DNA from: Lunularia cruciata | Lineage: Eukaryota; Streptophyta; Marchantiopsida; Lunulariales; Lunulariaceae | Assembly: GCA_948567375.1 (NCBI GenBank) | Contig: OX419755.1 | Location: 71,428,944 to 71,492,943 of the forward strand | Length of the DNA stretch: 64,000 bases | Direction of reading: 5' to 3' | In this document: in pieces, positions 11,660 to 23,195 of the stretch | Layout of the letters: every line of letters starts with the position of its first letter | Position numbering within the stretch: position 1 is the first letter of the stretch | Translations under genes and position numbers: made by a program | Notes under the pieces: model-generated | What the model was told of the DNA's origin: nothing | Databases searched by the model: none | Seen by the model: only the letters and a program-made list of their open reading frames with translations

Positions 11660-12247
11660 GAGTGTTCTAGTCCAAGAGTGTGGATCACCCCTCTTGGAAG
11701 AGCACGAACGACTAAAACGAAGTAATTTGAGGTGAAGAACATAGAGTAATTGCTAGACTTAGGAAGGACCTTAGAGAACGGATGGGATGGATGCACCGTG
11801 AGGACAACTTCACACACCTAGCTTTCCATTCTTGAATCCATTCCACATCAAGGTTATGTACCTCCAACATAGGCAAATGAGAGTATGAGAGTTTATCACT
11901 TTGGTGCAGAATTCATGGACAAGGTGATGAAATCACCAAACTTGGTGATTCTACCTATGGTGATATATGACAGAGAGTGGGATCTGACAATCTACATGCT
12001 GTTATGATGATATGGATGTGAATGTACCAAATCCTCTCCTTTTCAACACTCAAGTAGAAATCTGTTATGTAGTGAGACCAAAAGTGATGTTAGAGATTTT
12101 GTGATTAGGAACTTTGGTGAGGAGTATTATCAACAAGTGATAGTTTATGGGATCCCAATGGTAGTTCTGATAGTTAGTGCACCTTCCAAAGTGATCATAT
12201 TGACTATGTATTGATATAAACATTAGCAATTGAGTGTTGCAGGAACC
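11660..12247 (+). other. Leader of element A
   Basis: Untranslated leader between the primer site and gag. I see no open frame or recognisable motif in it. Confidence 0.5.
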
Positions 12248-13260
12248 ATGGATCCGCAATTGCAAGAGCTGGTGCAAGGAATGCAAGGGATGTTGAATGA
12301 ATTTCAAGAGATTAAGATGACCATGGAGACATTACAAAGTCAAGTGAAAGTCCTCAGGAACGATCAAGCAATGCAAGAAGAAGAGCCGTCTCAAAACCCA
12401 ATACCTACAACTAAAGTACTTGGAGAGGCACCCGTGCCTACAAACCCTATCAATGATGAAGCTGCATTGCTACTTCGGATGAAGAAGATCTGAAACATCA
12501 AGCCTTACAAGGAGCAACATACAATGAGAGTATTGGAAAATTGAATCTCAGGAATGAATTGATATTTCCTATTGTTCTCAACAGAGATCACAGAGCATGC
12601 TGCAGGTGTGTTTGCATGTGGGTACTTGACCAATAAATCCCTCACATGATATGATGCTTGGGAACAATCTATGTTGGCACAGAGAAGGGAGGTCACGTGG
12701 ACAACAATGCAAGAAGGATTGCTGAAGAATTTCCAATTGGTGGATTCTGTGCAGATGGCCCAAATCCAACTATGGGGATTGAGAACAAGAGTATGTGGAG
12801 GTATTTCTGGATCTACAAGTTGCAATAACCAAGATGAGTCCAACAGAAGCTCTTGACAATTTCAAACAAGGGTTGAAGGAGCAGATTTACCAAGAAGTCA
12901 TGGTGCAAAATCCTCGCATAGTATTTGAAGCCATTGCTTGTGCGCAGAGAATAGCCGGAGCATTAGGTGGAGGTGAAGGAGTAGTTTCACCTCCACATCA
13001 TTGAGCATAAATGCCATACATGGGTGGACCAATACCGATGAATTTGGGCAACCTTCAAGTTCAAGATTGAAGAGCACGACCGCTTTAAGGGGAGCATGGA
13101 CGAGTAGAAGAACAAAGAGATGGAGTCCCACAAGTAGGCCTACAAGGAGAAGGAACTCAAGGAGAAAAACCCCATTGTTACAATTGTGGCCGTATTGAGC
13201 ACATATCTACCAACTGTCATGCTTGTTTCCCTAGAGGCCCTTGGTCTTCATACATGTGAT
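12248..13260 (+). pseudogene. gag of element A
   Basis: Starts at ATG 12248 (MDPQLQELVQGMQ), with a coiled-coil-like N-terminus open to 12493. Pieces of the capsid domain follow in shifted frames (12671-12856, 12795-13004; motif DNFKQGLKEQIYQEV). The nucleocapsid knuckle CYNCGRIEHISTNC lies at about 13179-13220 with spacing CX2CX4HX4C. Several stops and frameshifts make it non-functional. Confidence 0.75.
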
Positions 13261-13439
13261 CATTGAACAACATAGAGAGGCGTATTGAAGAGGAGGAGAT
13301 GGAAATCACTTCAGAAAATAAAAATTGCCAATAAATGTACCTTGTGACCTTATTGGCTCAATAAGGAAGTAGAGAAGCAAGGGAAGGAAGAAGACAAACA
13401 CGCAAAGATCCCAAAAGGAAAACTCACAATTGATTGTTG

Positions 13440-16050
13440 TGAATGGAGCCCTAGAAAGCAATCAAGTGAGAGTATGAATAGATCCGGGAGCAACAAAGAA
13501 TTTCTTATCTCGCTCTATTGCAATAAGATTGGGAATGGATCTAGAGAGAGATGAGAGTGAAGAAGTAGAGTTACTTAACACGCAAACAGAGAGGATTGAA
13601 TCATTACCTAGATGGATAACACTCTTCATAGGAGAATATCAGGAAGCAATTGAGTGGCAAGTGATACAATCAACTCATTATGATGCAATCTTAGGCATGC
13701 CATTGATGGAACATTATAACCCTATGGTAGATTGGAGGAAGATTGTAGTGAGAACCCATTGATGGTCAATCATTGGGGTTAAAGAAAAATCACACAGACA
13801 AGAACTGCCTCTATATGTCATAGGGACGGCAACTGTTTGTAAGATTGATAGATGTTTCATGGGTCTAATAAGAGAAGTCCAAAGTGCACAACTTGATGGA
13901 AAAATTCTTGAGAAATTGAAAGATGTGGTGGATGAGTTTCAAAATGTCTTTCTCGATGATATACCCTCAAGATTACCACCAAAAAGGATTACCACCAAAA
14001 AGGAGAGTAGATCATAAAATTGAGATACTCTCGGGGAAGATACCTCCTTGTAAGGCCCCATATCGCCTATCACCTCATGAGTTGGAAGAGTGTAAGACTC
14101 AAATTGAGGAGATGCTACAGAAAGGGTTCATCTAACCTAGCATATCACCATATGGGGCTCCTATCTTCTTTGTGAAGAAGAATGATGGTACAATGCGCAT
14201 ATGCATTGACTATCAAGGTCTCAATTAGCAAACAATGAAAAATAAATACCCCTTACCTCACATGGATGACCTATTTGATCAACTCCATGACGCAAGATAA
14301 TTCACCAACTTAGACTTGCAGAGTGGTTACAATCAAATCCAAATTATGTGTACAAAACTGCCTTTTGAACCAAGTATGGCCACTTCGAGTATCTTGTGAT
14401 GCCTTTTGGCCTCACCAATGCACCTGCCACTTTCATGAGTCTAATGAATGACATATTTTTTCCATACTTGGATAAGCTTGTTATTGTCTTCTTGGACAAT
14501 ATCTTAGTATACAATAGCACAATGATAGAACACAAACAATATCTAAGAGAAGAGTTTCAAATTCTAAGACAGAATTGATTGTATGCCAAAATCTCAAAGT
14601 GCAAGTTTGGTAAGTTTGAAGTAGACTACTTAGAGCATAGAGTAAGTGTAGAGGGCATTCAAGAATTGATGGATAAAATAGAGGTCATTCAAAAATGGAT
14701 TTCCCCAGAAGATCAGACTCAACCCAAGAGCTTCTTAAGGTTGACAGGATTCTATCATAGATTTGTCAAGGACTTCTCCAAGGTTGCATAGCCTTTAACG
14801 GTACTACTTGGCAAGGGGAAGACGTAGACATGAGGAACCGCACAAGAGTTGGCCTTTCAAGAATTGAAAGCCACCTTACTACATGCACCAATCTTGAAGT
14901 GGTATGACCTAAAACATCCAATCAAGTTGGCTATAGATGCATCAAGCGTAACAATAGGAGCAATCTTACAACAAGGGTGGCATGACGGATAACATCCAAT
15001 TGTATATTTCTCTCAAAATTTATTACCGGCAGAGCGCAACTACCACACCACAAAACGAGAAGAGCTGGCCATTGTACTTGCAATTAAGCATTGGAAGCAC
15101 TATCTAGGCAAGAAGGCATTTATAGTAGAGACAAACTACAAACCTTTAGTCTACCTTGAGATGCAAAAGGATTTATCTCATCGCAAGATTTGGTGAGCAA
15201 AGTGGCACCAATGCTTCAACATGACAATCACCTATGTGGAAGGTAAGAAGCAACTTGCAGATGCATTCACCCACATGCCAATGGCAAACAACTTGGTGGG
15301 AAAGGTTAAGATTAACCCATAATTCTGGCCAAAGATTTTGGCTGCTACAAAAACTGATCTATGGATTGTAGAAGGCAATCATCCAAAGGCATCACCAGCA
15401 TCTAAGGACTCACCTTTCATGATGGAAAATTATGGATCCCAAATGTCCCAAAATTACGCACCACCACTCTAGCATAATGTCATGATTTGGCCATTGCAGG
15501 TCATGTCGGAGTGGACAAGACCTTGGATGCAATCCAACGTCATTACTATTGGCCCAAGATGAGCAACAATGTGATGGACTACGTGTACAATTGCCTACTT
15601 TGTCAATAGAACAAAGTTTCTAATCAAGCTCCTGCATGGCTACTTCAAGCTCTCCACACTCCTACCCAACATTGGGAACAAGTGAGTATGGATCTCGTTT
15701 GTGAATCACCCACGACCACCTCAAGGTTTGACTCCATTGTGGTCTTTGTGGACCGGCTCAACAAAATGATTCATATACGCCCTACTCCCAAGGATGTGAC
15801 TGCTCCACAACTAGCTCAATTATATTTAGATGCAATCTTCTCTCACCATGGCTTGTCTTGAGTACTCATCACCGATAGAGGCAATAAGTTCTCCAGTTTG
15901 TTTTGGCAAACACTCTTTGGTTTCTTCAAAACCAAGTTGGCCATGTCCACAGCTTACCACCCACAAACAGATGGACAAACAAAGCGGGCTAATTGCATGA
16001 TTGAAGACATGTTACGCGGCTTCACCTTAGTAGAGCAAGAGAGGTGGGAC
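13440..16050 (+). pseudogene. pol of element A, 5' part (PR-RT-RH-IN core)
   Basis: Protease with DPG in place of DSG/DTG (IDPGATKNFLS) and the ILGMPLMEHYNPMVDW flap segment at 13470-13760. RT at about 13900-14800 with [15 protein letters not shown] and [12 protein letters not shown], but the catalytic box reads FLDN instead of Y/FxDD. RNase H spans about 14850-15290. Integrase has the HHCC finger (HDLAIAGHVGVDKTL...CLLCQ, about 15481-15610) and a core with DLVCES and TDRGNKFS, while the third acidic residue is changed (QTKRAN for QTERAN). The frame is cut at the Trp-Asp codons by B1 and resumes at 23901. Confidence 0.85.
16047..16050 (+). repeat. Target site duplication GGAC, left
   Basis: GGAC immediately before the 5' LTR of B1, repeated at 23897-23900 after the 3' LTR. 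Removing B1 and one copy restores an open frame in A's integrase (...ERWD|TLLPLVELAY), which confirms the boundary. Confidence 0.9.
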
Positions 16051-16750
16051 TGTAACGCCCATTTATGCATGTGTGTGTATTTTGATATTTAGCTTGGTAT
16101 TACAAGTACTTAAGAGATATTATTTATATAGAGATAAAAGATGGTTCTATATTAGTCATGGTTAGCTAAAGTTAGTCATAGCTAAGATAGAGGGGACCTT
16201 ACTTTAGAGGAAGTAGAAAAGATGAGCACCGCTATTTTGGATTTTAGTGTGTTGACTTGGTATTATTCCTAGGTGTTTGGCTTTGAGGAAAGAGTTGAGA
16301 ACTCTTGGGCCCGTTAGCCTTTTTGTTTTGGATTCTTCTTTAGTCCAAGATAGCCCATGTGAAGGAATCCTGAAGGAATCCTGACTTAGTGGTTGGGTCA
16401 AGATAAGACCACATGCTTAGGGGAATATGCCCATGTGAATGGATATTCCTTTCTACTTTTTGACTTTACTTGACTTTTAGTCTAGTAACTTGAGTTACTA
16501 CGGTAATTAGTAACTTTGGTACGTAACTATTTCACAAGTATATAAACAAGGGGTGAGGAAATACTCATCATCCTTTCATTTGCAACTATCTCTCTCTCAT
16601 TGAGTTCTCTAGTGAGCAATGTCTTGAGTCTTGGAGTGTTAGCCTTGGAGGAGTATGATGGAGTTGGGGTTCCTTGCCTTCTTAGTCTATGGTGCGCTAC
16701 CATAATAGCCATCAGAGGTTCATCCTGAGTGAGAGATAGGCCGGCTCACA
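16051..16750 (+). repeat. 5' LTR of element B1
   Basis: 700 bp from TGTAACGCCC to CCGGCTCACA. It contains two TTGACT (W-box-like) motifs at about 16464-16480 and TATATAAA at 16539-16546. Nearly identical to 23196-23896 and clearly homologous to the two B2 LTRs. Confidence 0.93.
16539..16546 (+). promoter_or_regulatory. TATA box in B1 5' LTR
   Basis: TATATAAA about 200 bp before the LTR end; the same motif is at 23685-23692 in the 3' LTR. Confidence 0.6.
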
Positions 16751-16754
16751 TTTT

Positions 16755-16772
16755 TTGTTCCATTGCCGGGAC
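16755..16772 (+). other. Primer binding site of B1, tRNA-Asp-like
   Basis: TTGTTCCATTGCCGGGAC just inside the 5' LTR. With the B2 copy it resembles TGGCGCCGTTGCCGGGGA, the tRNA-Asp primer site known for Athila/Tat-type plant elements. It is offset a few bases from the LTR end. Confidence 0.55.
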
Positions 16773-16791
16773 CTCTCTAGAAGGCAAGATA

Positions 16792-16962
16792 ATGTTCCGC
16801 GTTCAATTCTACATTAGGCAGAAGGAGGCTATGAGAGCTCACTTGGAGAGAACATTAGGAGAGGAGATAGCTGAACTTATGTTAGAGAACCAAGATCCAT
16901 TTGTATACCCTGTAGTTCATTATGATGTCTTTGAGGTGATTTTGTACATCTTGTACACATGA
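16792..16962 (+). CDS. Leader ORF 1 of B family (small, unknown)
   Basis: Small frame starting MFRVQFYIRQKEAMRAH right after the primer site; 56 codons to TGA. The same frame is open in B2 (44548-44330, minus), where it runs on to 73 codons because B1 carries an indel near its end. It is rich in Glu, Leu and Arg and likely helical. I know no family for it. Conservation in two copies is the only support for coding. Confidence 0.4.
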   Translation: MFRVQFYIRQKEAMRAHLERTLGEEIAELMLENQDPFVYPVVHYDVFEVILYILYT

Positions 16963-17550
16963 GAGGAATTGGAGAGATTGTGTGAAGTGGATTGCAAAAT
17001 TTGGAGATTAAGGTGATTTTGGGCAAAATCTCAAGTTTGAGATCTGGACTTGAAATTTATACAAATGATAGCTTGGGTTATCTTTCGATTAGCACACTTG
17101 AAATTATTGTGATAGCTACTAAGCGCACTGGGCTAGAATTTTTGAAAGTTGATAGGGTAAAGTGCTCCCGTAACTGCATGCTCTCTGGAAAATTGTACAG
17201 AGTCTGCCATTTCTTCAATTGCTAGTGAATTGACCTGAAAATTTCCAACAAAATTCAGCGCATCATATCCTACCTGCTGCTACAAAAATTAGAGAGAGAT
17301 TGTTCTTGTGCAGGGAGTTATAAGTTTTTGAAGTGAGGGGGTGGTTTTCAGACCAAATCTGAAATATGTGTGCTGAATAGAAAGGTGTCTAAGCCAAATA
17401 GCTTGATGAAAAGATCTGAAATTCTGGAGGGAGGGACACCCTAGAGTTGTAATCAAGTGTGAAAAATTTCAGAGGACTGCTACATACGGGTTGGGAGATT
17501 TGAGTGACATTGTGAGGAAGGGTTAATTCTGCAGAGTGGAGATCTCATGC
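16963..17550 (+). other. Leader of B1 between the two small ORFs
   Basis: No clear frame. The stretch is homologous to about 44330-43800 in B2, so it is part of the element's original leader. Confidence 0.5.
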
Positions 17551-18094
17551 ATGAGGAGTTTGAGATCAACAAAAAGTATGTTTGAGTGTTTAGATTCATC
17601 TTGGGAACATGGAGTGTCATCAAGAGTGGAAATTGAGATTATGAAAGGTTCCCCAAGGGTTTGACGTGATTGTAGGGGTGGATTTGAGGAAAAGAGAGTT
17701 TACAATAGAATTTGAAGAGAGTATTGAGAGGATCCAAAAACCTACACCACTTGGAGGAAAGAGTGAGTCTAATTGCTTTCTGTGTGGAGAGAAGGGACAT
17801 AAGGCAAGTTCATGTCCATTGAACTTTGAGAGCAAGAGATTGAGGGAAAAGAGAGGCTTACTTGACTTGGGTTTGCATTTTGGACCTTCTTCACCAGGAT
17901 TGGGAGGAAGAAGATCTAAGACCAAGGAGTTGTGTGAGGTTTGTGGAGTTGAAGGACTTCCAAAAGGACATCCAAAAGGACATGAGTGTAGTGGAGTAAA
18001 ATCACTTTTGGAGACTTTGGTGAATGATCTTGGAGAGAGTCTTAGTACAGCTACAGAAATACTACCACCTTCATCAGCTAGTTCTCAAGATTAG
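17551..18094 (+). pseudogene. Leader ORF 2 of B family, zinc-knuckle protein
   Basis: Frame beginning at ATG 17551 or 17578 (MFECLDSSWEHG), with a one-base insertion near 17655 relative to B2, then open from 17666 to TAG 18094. It contains CFLCGEKGHKASSC (CX2CX4HX4C) followed by CEVCGVEGLPKGHPKGHEC, a possible second Cys/His cluster. PKGH is doubled by a 12-bp in-frame repeat that B2 lacks. It lies before gag and separate from Gag's own knuckle. The homologous frame in B2 is at about 43740-43270. No known family recognised; nucleic-acid binding is inferred from the knuckles. Confidence 0.6.
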
Positions 18095-18330
18095 TGATGG
18101 GGATAATCTTTCAACCTATGGATAAACTATCCATGAGGGTTCGATTAATATGCACTCTAGGATTTGATGTTCCTATAGAAATCTTGGAGCAACCTGAACC
18201 TTTTGTGTTCTTTAGGGTGTATTACTCTCAAATGGTGTTAGTCATGTATATACTTTATTAGTTATAGAGTGAGAGAAAAGAAAAGAGAAAAAGAAAAATT
18301 GAGAGAAGAGAAAGATAGTGAGAGGTTAAG

Positions 18331-19250
18331 ATGGGGAAACTTTTGGTTTTCTTTGGCAAGGATGGAGAAGATCTGGAGGCCTTTGTGTGAGAATTCAAGA
18401 GAGCTTGCATAGGAAACAATGAGAGGAGGAAGAATAAGTGGGCCTCATTATTACCAAATTTCTTTGAGGATGCAACACTTACATGGTATGAGTCAGAATA
18501 CCAAAAGAGAGAGAGGAGAGATGGGGAAGAGGAGTCTTGGGAGACTTTGACTTCAGCACTCATTGAGAACTTTCTTCCTGATGAGAGTTATGAGAGATTG
18601 ATGAGTGAGGTTACCTTTCTCAAGCAAGGAGATGGAGAGAAAGTGAGAGTCTATGTGGAAAGAGTGGAAAAGTTAGAGTCTAGATTTTGCATAGTGTTGA
18701 GGAAGGGTGGGGATGATGTGGAGACTACAATTATTGGCATAGGGGCCATGCTCACCAAGAATTTTGTGGGAGGGTTGAGACCACAAATTAGAAACAAGGT
18801 GAGATATGAGAAACCTTCTTCCAAGGTTGAAGCTATCAAGATTGCAATTCGTATGGAGGAGAGTTTGGAAGGGGATGAGAGTGATTTGGTGGTGAAGGAA
18901 GTTGTGCATCCTCCTCAAGGCTACAAGTATGGTGGAAATTCTGATACTTTGGTGACAAGGGTTTCACCACAAGTAGTAGTTGCTCCAATTCTTGCACCTC
19001 CACCAAAGGATCCACTTCAAACCATCACAAAACAACTTGTGGATCTCAAGATCAATGTGGTGCAACTATGGGAGAAGAGAGAGGTGGATCAGAATGTAGG
19101 GAGAGGGCCTAGGAGTTATGGAAACTATCCATATAGAGAAGTTCAACCAGCCAAAAATTTCAATGATAAAATTTTTTTGGTTGTGGAGGAAGAGGCCATA
19201 TCCAAAAGAATTGCCCAAATTCCACTTACCATGGAGGACGAGTTATGAGG
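18331..19250 (+). pseudogene. gag of element B1
   Basis: ATG 18331 (MGKLLVFFGKDGED). The retrotransposon gag (capsid) domain includes ATLTWYES and ALIENFLPDESYERL, with one internal TGA at 18388-18390 and then open to 19248. The nucleocapsid knuckle is in a shifted frame at about 19172-19215: FGCGGRGHIQKNC, where the first Cys has become Phe. B2 matches at 43025-42022 and lacks the TGA. Confidence 0.85.
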
Positions 19251-19332
19251 AAGCCAATAGAGGGAAAGAGGGTGGTAGTGAAACCCAAGTGGTTCCTAAT
19301 CCAAAAAAGGTAAGGAGATAGCATCTATAGAT

Positions 19333-20085
19333 GTGGTGGAGAGCAAGTATGAGAAGAGAGAGTGCTCAAACTCCAAGAGTCTTAATTTGGAGCTTTTTGC
19401 ACAAGAGAAGAAGAGAGCTCGTTTTGCAGAGGATGTTCACTCTTCTCAAGGATTTACTCCAAGCAAGGATACTCCTATGTCTACTAGGAGCACTTGCACC
19501 TCAACACCATCAACAACAAAGACTCCAAGGAAGAAGTTGGGGATGGAGGACTTCTTGATCTCAAAGCAACAATGGAACTACAATGTGTTGGAGGATGTTG
19601 GTTGTCACAAGGCTAACATCACTGTGGGCCAATTGATTGCTTTGAACCCTATCTTGAGAAAGGAGCTTAGAGGTGGTTTGAGTTCTACAAGGAGCAAGAG
19701 GAAGAAGAAGGCAAAAAATCCAATGTCAATGGGGGTGGTGGATGCCAAGCCAACACCATGGGAGGCTTGTGAATATACCTCCAAGATCGATGTGAGAGTG
19801 AATGATCACAACATCAAGGATGCACTTGTTGATGGAGGATCAGCAGTGAATGCCATGTCAGAAAGGTTGATGAAGAAGTTGGGTATGATACCCTCAAGAC
19901 CTTCAACATTTTTGGTGAGCATGGCAAACAAGCAACAAGTTCGACCAGTAAGGGTGATCAATAAAGTGGTAGTTTTAGTTATGGGAGTTCAAAATCTCAT
20001 GACTTTCCAAGTCTTGAAGGATTCAAGCTATGACTTACTTCTTAGGAGGCCATGGTTGAGAGCAGCACGCACAATTGATAGATGA
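19333..20085 (+). pseudogene. Aspartic protease region of B1
   Basis: Open 250-codon frame. The active site LVDGGSAVNAM has D-G-G rather than D-S/T-G, as in some Tat/Athila proteases. The C-terminal SYDLLLRRPWLRAARTID matches the usual LG-PWL segment, with R for G. The N-terminal third is basic and Ser/Thr-rich, probably the Gag-protease linker. It was part of a Gag-Pol polyprotein; the stop at 20083 cuts it from RT. Confidence 0.8.
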
Positions 20086-20220
20086 CACAAAGGGTACTTG
20101 AGGATTGGGCCATCAAACCATAGGGTCACAGTTCCTATAACTAACACCGCCAACACTTCACATTCAGATACACCATCTTCAGATTATTAGGAATCAGATT
20201 CTGAAGAAGGAGCTTCAGGT

Positions 20221-22033
20221 GTGGACACAAGCATGGAAGAGGAGACTTCCACGGAGGAGGATAAATCTAAATCTAATTCAGATGTGTATCCTTTGTGTGC
20301 TATGGATTTTGCACCTAAGCCAGAGGTTTTGAAGGACCTAGATAAATCACCATTGACACTTGAGGAGGTAGAGAGAAGGTTATCTACCCTCAAGTATGGT
20401 CCAAATGTTACCAAGGAGGAGAAGGTGAGATTTGAGGAGATTTTCCGCAAGTTCATCCATGTGTTTGCTTTTAGTTACAAGGATTTGAAGGAAGTCACCT
20501 TGGAGGAGCACAAGATAGAGATGGAGTCACATGCAAGACCAATCCGCCAAAAGCAATGTCATATTAGCCCACCAATATCTTTGGTTGTGAAGGAGGAGAT
20601 TGATAAGCTCAAGGAGGCTGGATTTATCTTTGAGGTAGAGAATTCAGAATAGGTGTCTCCAATTGTCATTGTGAAGAAAAAGAATAGCAAGCTTCGGGTA
20701 TGTGTGGATTACAAGAAGCTCAATGCTGTTACCAAGAAGGACTACTACCCATTGCCATTCATTGATGAGATCTTAGAGGAGGTTGCAGGTCATGAGAGGT
20801 ACAGTTTTGGAGATGGTTATAGTGGATATAACCAAATCAAGATTGCACCATAGCATCAACAACTCACCACATTCACCACACCTTGGGGAACTTACGCTTT
20901 CAAGGTCATGCCTTTTGGGCTTTGCAATGCTCCAGCCACATTCCAACGGTTCATGAACAAGGTATTTGAACCTTTCATTGGGAAATTTATTAGAGACTTC
21001 ATTGATAACTTTTGTGTCTATGGGAGCAAGGAGGAGCACTTTGAGCACCTAATCAAAGTCTTGCAACGCTTGGATGAGGCAAATGCATCACTCAACCCAA
21101 AGAAGTGCATTTTTGGATGTGAAGAAGGTCTACTTTTGGGGCACATCATCTCCAAGGATGGAATAGCAGTTGATCCTGAGAAGGTGAGGAAAATCTCAAA
21201 CCTTCCATTCCCTTCAAGCTTGACAAAGTTACACCAATTCTTGGGGATGGTTGGATACTATAGGAGGTTCATCTTCTCATTTTCCAACAAAGCTTATGCA
21301 TTGACCATCGACATGAAGAAGGGTGTAGATTACATGGTGATTTTGGAGGACAAGGAGGGTTCTCAAAGCTTTTGAGGAGCTCAAGCAATCCCTTGTTGTA
21401 GCTCCAATTCTTGCTAAGCTTGATTGGAGTAAGCCTTTCATCCTCTACACTAATGCTTCTAATGTAGCTATAGGATGCACTCTTAGTCAATTAGACCAAG
21501 ATAGGCATGATCATCCAATTTATGCTAGTAGGCAGATGGTTGCAGCAGAGAAGAACTACTCTGTCACGGAGAGAGAAGGGTTTGCAGTGATCTTTGGCCT
21601 CAAGAAGTTTAGACACTACTTGATTGGAGGGAAAGCCACCATTGTCACGGATCACAAGGCTTTGAAATACATCTTCAACAAGCCTAATGTTGAAGGAAGA
21701 CTAGCAAGGTGGATGATATTCTTGTCTGAGTATGACTACACCATTGAGGATAGGCCAAGAAAGAAACATGCAAATGCTGATTTGTTATCTAGAGCCTATG
21801 ATCATGATGGAGATGAGCCAGTGGATGATTCCTTCCTAGATGAGGAACTCATGACAATCTCAATCACTCAAGAGGTTCCAATGGAGTACAAGGAGATTGT
21901 GGATTTTGTGACAAGAGGTAACTATCCAAAAGGGATGCCTGCTAGGGAGAGGAAGGCCCTTGCAGCAAGATCTAGACCTTACACAATGGTGGAGGATATT
22001 CTTTTTCACCAAGGAGTAGATGGTCTACTTTGA
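20221..22033 (+). pseudogene. Reverse transcriptase and RNase H of B1
   Basis: RT in pieces 20221-20652, 20653-20853 and 20908-21375: SPIVIVKKKNSKLRVCVDY, MPFGLCNAPATFQRF, and the catalytic box FIDNFCVYG (second Asp changed to Asn; B2 keeps FIDD). RNase H at about 21400-21790 has VTDHKALKYIF, YDYTIEDRPRKKHANADLLSR. In-frame stops are near 20650 and 20851, and a frameshift lies around 21350-21400. Confidence 0.88.
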
Positions 22034-23183
22034 AGAGCAGTGGGTAAGGAAGAGTCTATCCTACTCATAAAGGAGTTTCATGAAGGTTTAGTATATGGAG
22101 GACACTTTGCAGGAAAGGTGACTGCTTTCAAGATTCTAGATGCAGGTTACCATTGGAGAGGGATTTTCAAGGATTGTCTTGATTATTGCAAAACTTGTCA
22201 TGTTTGTCAAGCTTTTGCTAGAAAGTCTACATCCACTCCACCACTTAGATCAAGTCCATTGCTAGGACCTTTTGAGAAGTGGGGAATTGATTTTGTAGGT
22301 CCTCTCAATAGAACCCCAAGGAACAATCGGTACATTGTGGTAGTTATTGATTACCTTACCAAGTGGGTTGAGGCTAGACCATTGAGGGACAAGAATGAAG
22401 ATGAAGTGGGTAGATTTCTTTATGAACGCATTATCACTAGGTTTAGATGCCCTTTGGAGTTGGTTTCTGATAGAGGAGGAGAGTTTACAAGAAGCATTAC
22501 TACAGCCATGCTACGACATTTCTCTATCACACATAGAGTAACTACATCTTATAAGCCAAATTCCAATGGCTTGGCAGAGAGAACCAATCAGACCTTGTGC
22601 ATGATGTTGGCCAAAGATGCAGAAATGGAGAGGGCTAAACATCATTGGGACAAGAGGATTCATGCAATTTTGTGGGAGTATAAGACAACCATGAAGACTT
22701 CCACCGGATATTCTCCATTTGGTATATGGTATTGAGTCTACCTTACCTATTCACTTTGATCTTCCTACCTTCCAAAGTATTCATAGGAGATTGAATAAAG
22801 CACAAGGAGGTGATGCAAAGAAGTCAAGGAAGGATCAACTCATGGAGTTGGAAGAGGCAAGAGTAGTTGCTATGGTTTGAGTGGAGCAAGCCCAAAGGAA
22901 ACAAAAAGAGAGCTATGACAAGAGGCAAAGAAAGAAGAAGGTGGAGACTTTCAAAGAAGGTGATTGGGTAATGTTGTTTGATTCCATTCAATTCAAGAGA
23001 GTGCAAAAGAAGTTTTTGCCTAAGTACTTTGGACCTTTCATAGTGGAGAAGGTGTGGGGCAATTACACCTATGATCTCAAGGAGTTGGGAGGAAGACACT
23101 TTGATAGGATTAACCATGATAAGTTGAAGATGTACCATAGAAGGCAGAGAGACCTTCACTTTGAGGACAAAGTGAAAACTTAG
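22034..23183 (+). pseudogene. Integrase of B1
   Basis: Zinc finger with His-His (HEGLVYGGH) and CKTCHVC at about 22078-22210. The DDE core has WGIDFVGPL, LVSDRGGEF and GLAERTNQ, all three acidic residues present, in the open frame 22040-22735. A frameshift at about 22735 separates the C-terminal domain 22881-23183 (GDWVMLFDSIQFKR, FGPFIVEKVWGNYTYDL, INHDKLKMY). There is no chromodomain. Confidence 0.88.
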
Positions 23184-23195
23184 TCCGGGGGTAAA
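23181..23195 (+). other. Polypurine tract of B1
   Basis: TAGTCCGGGGGTAAA abuts the 3' LTR start. The G-rich stretch is the usual plus-strand primer. B2 has TAGTTTGGAGGTAAA at the same place. Confidence 0.65.
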
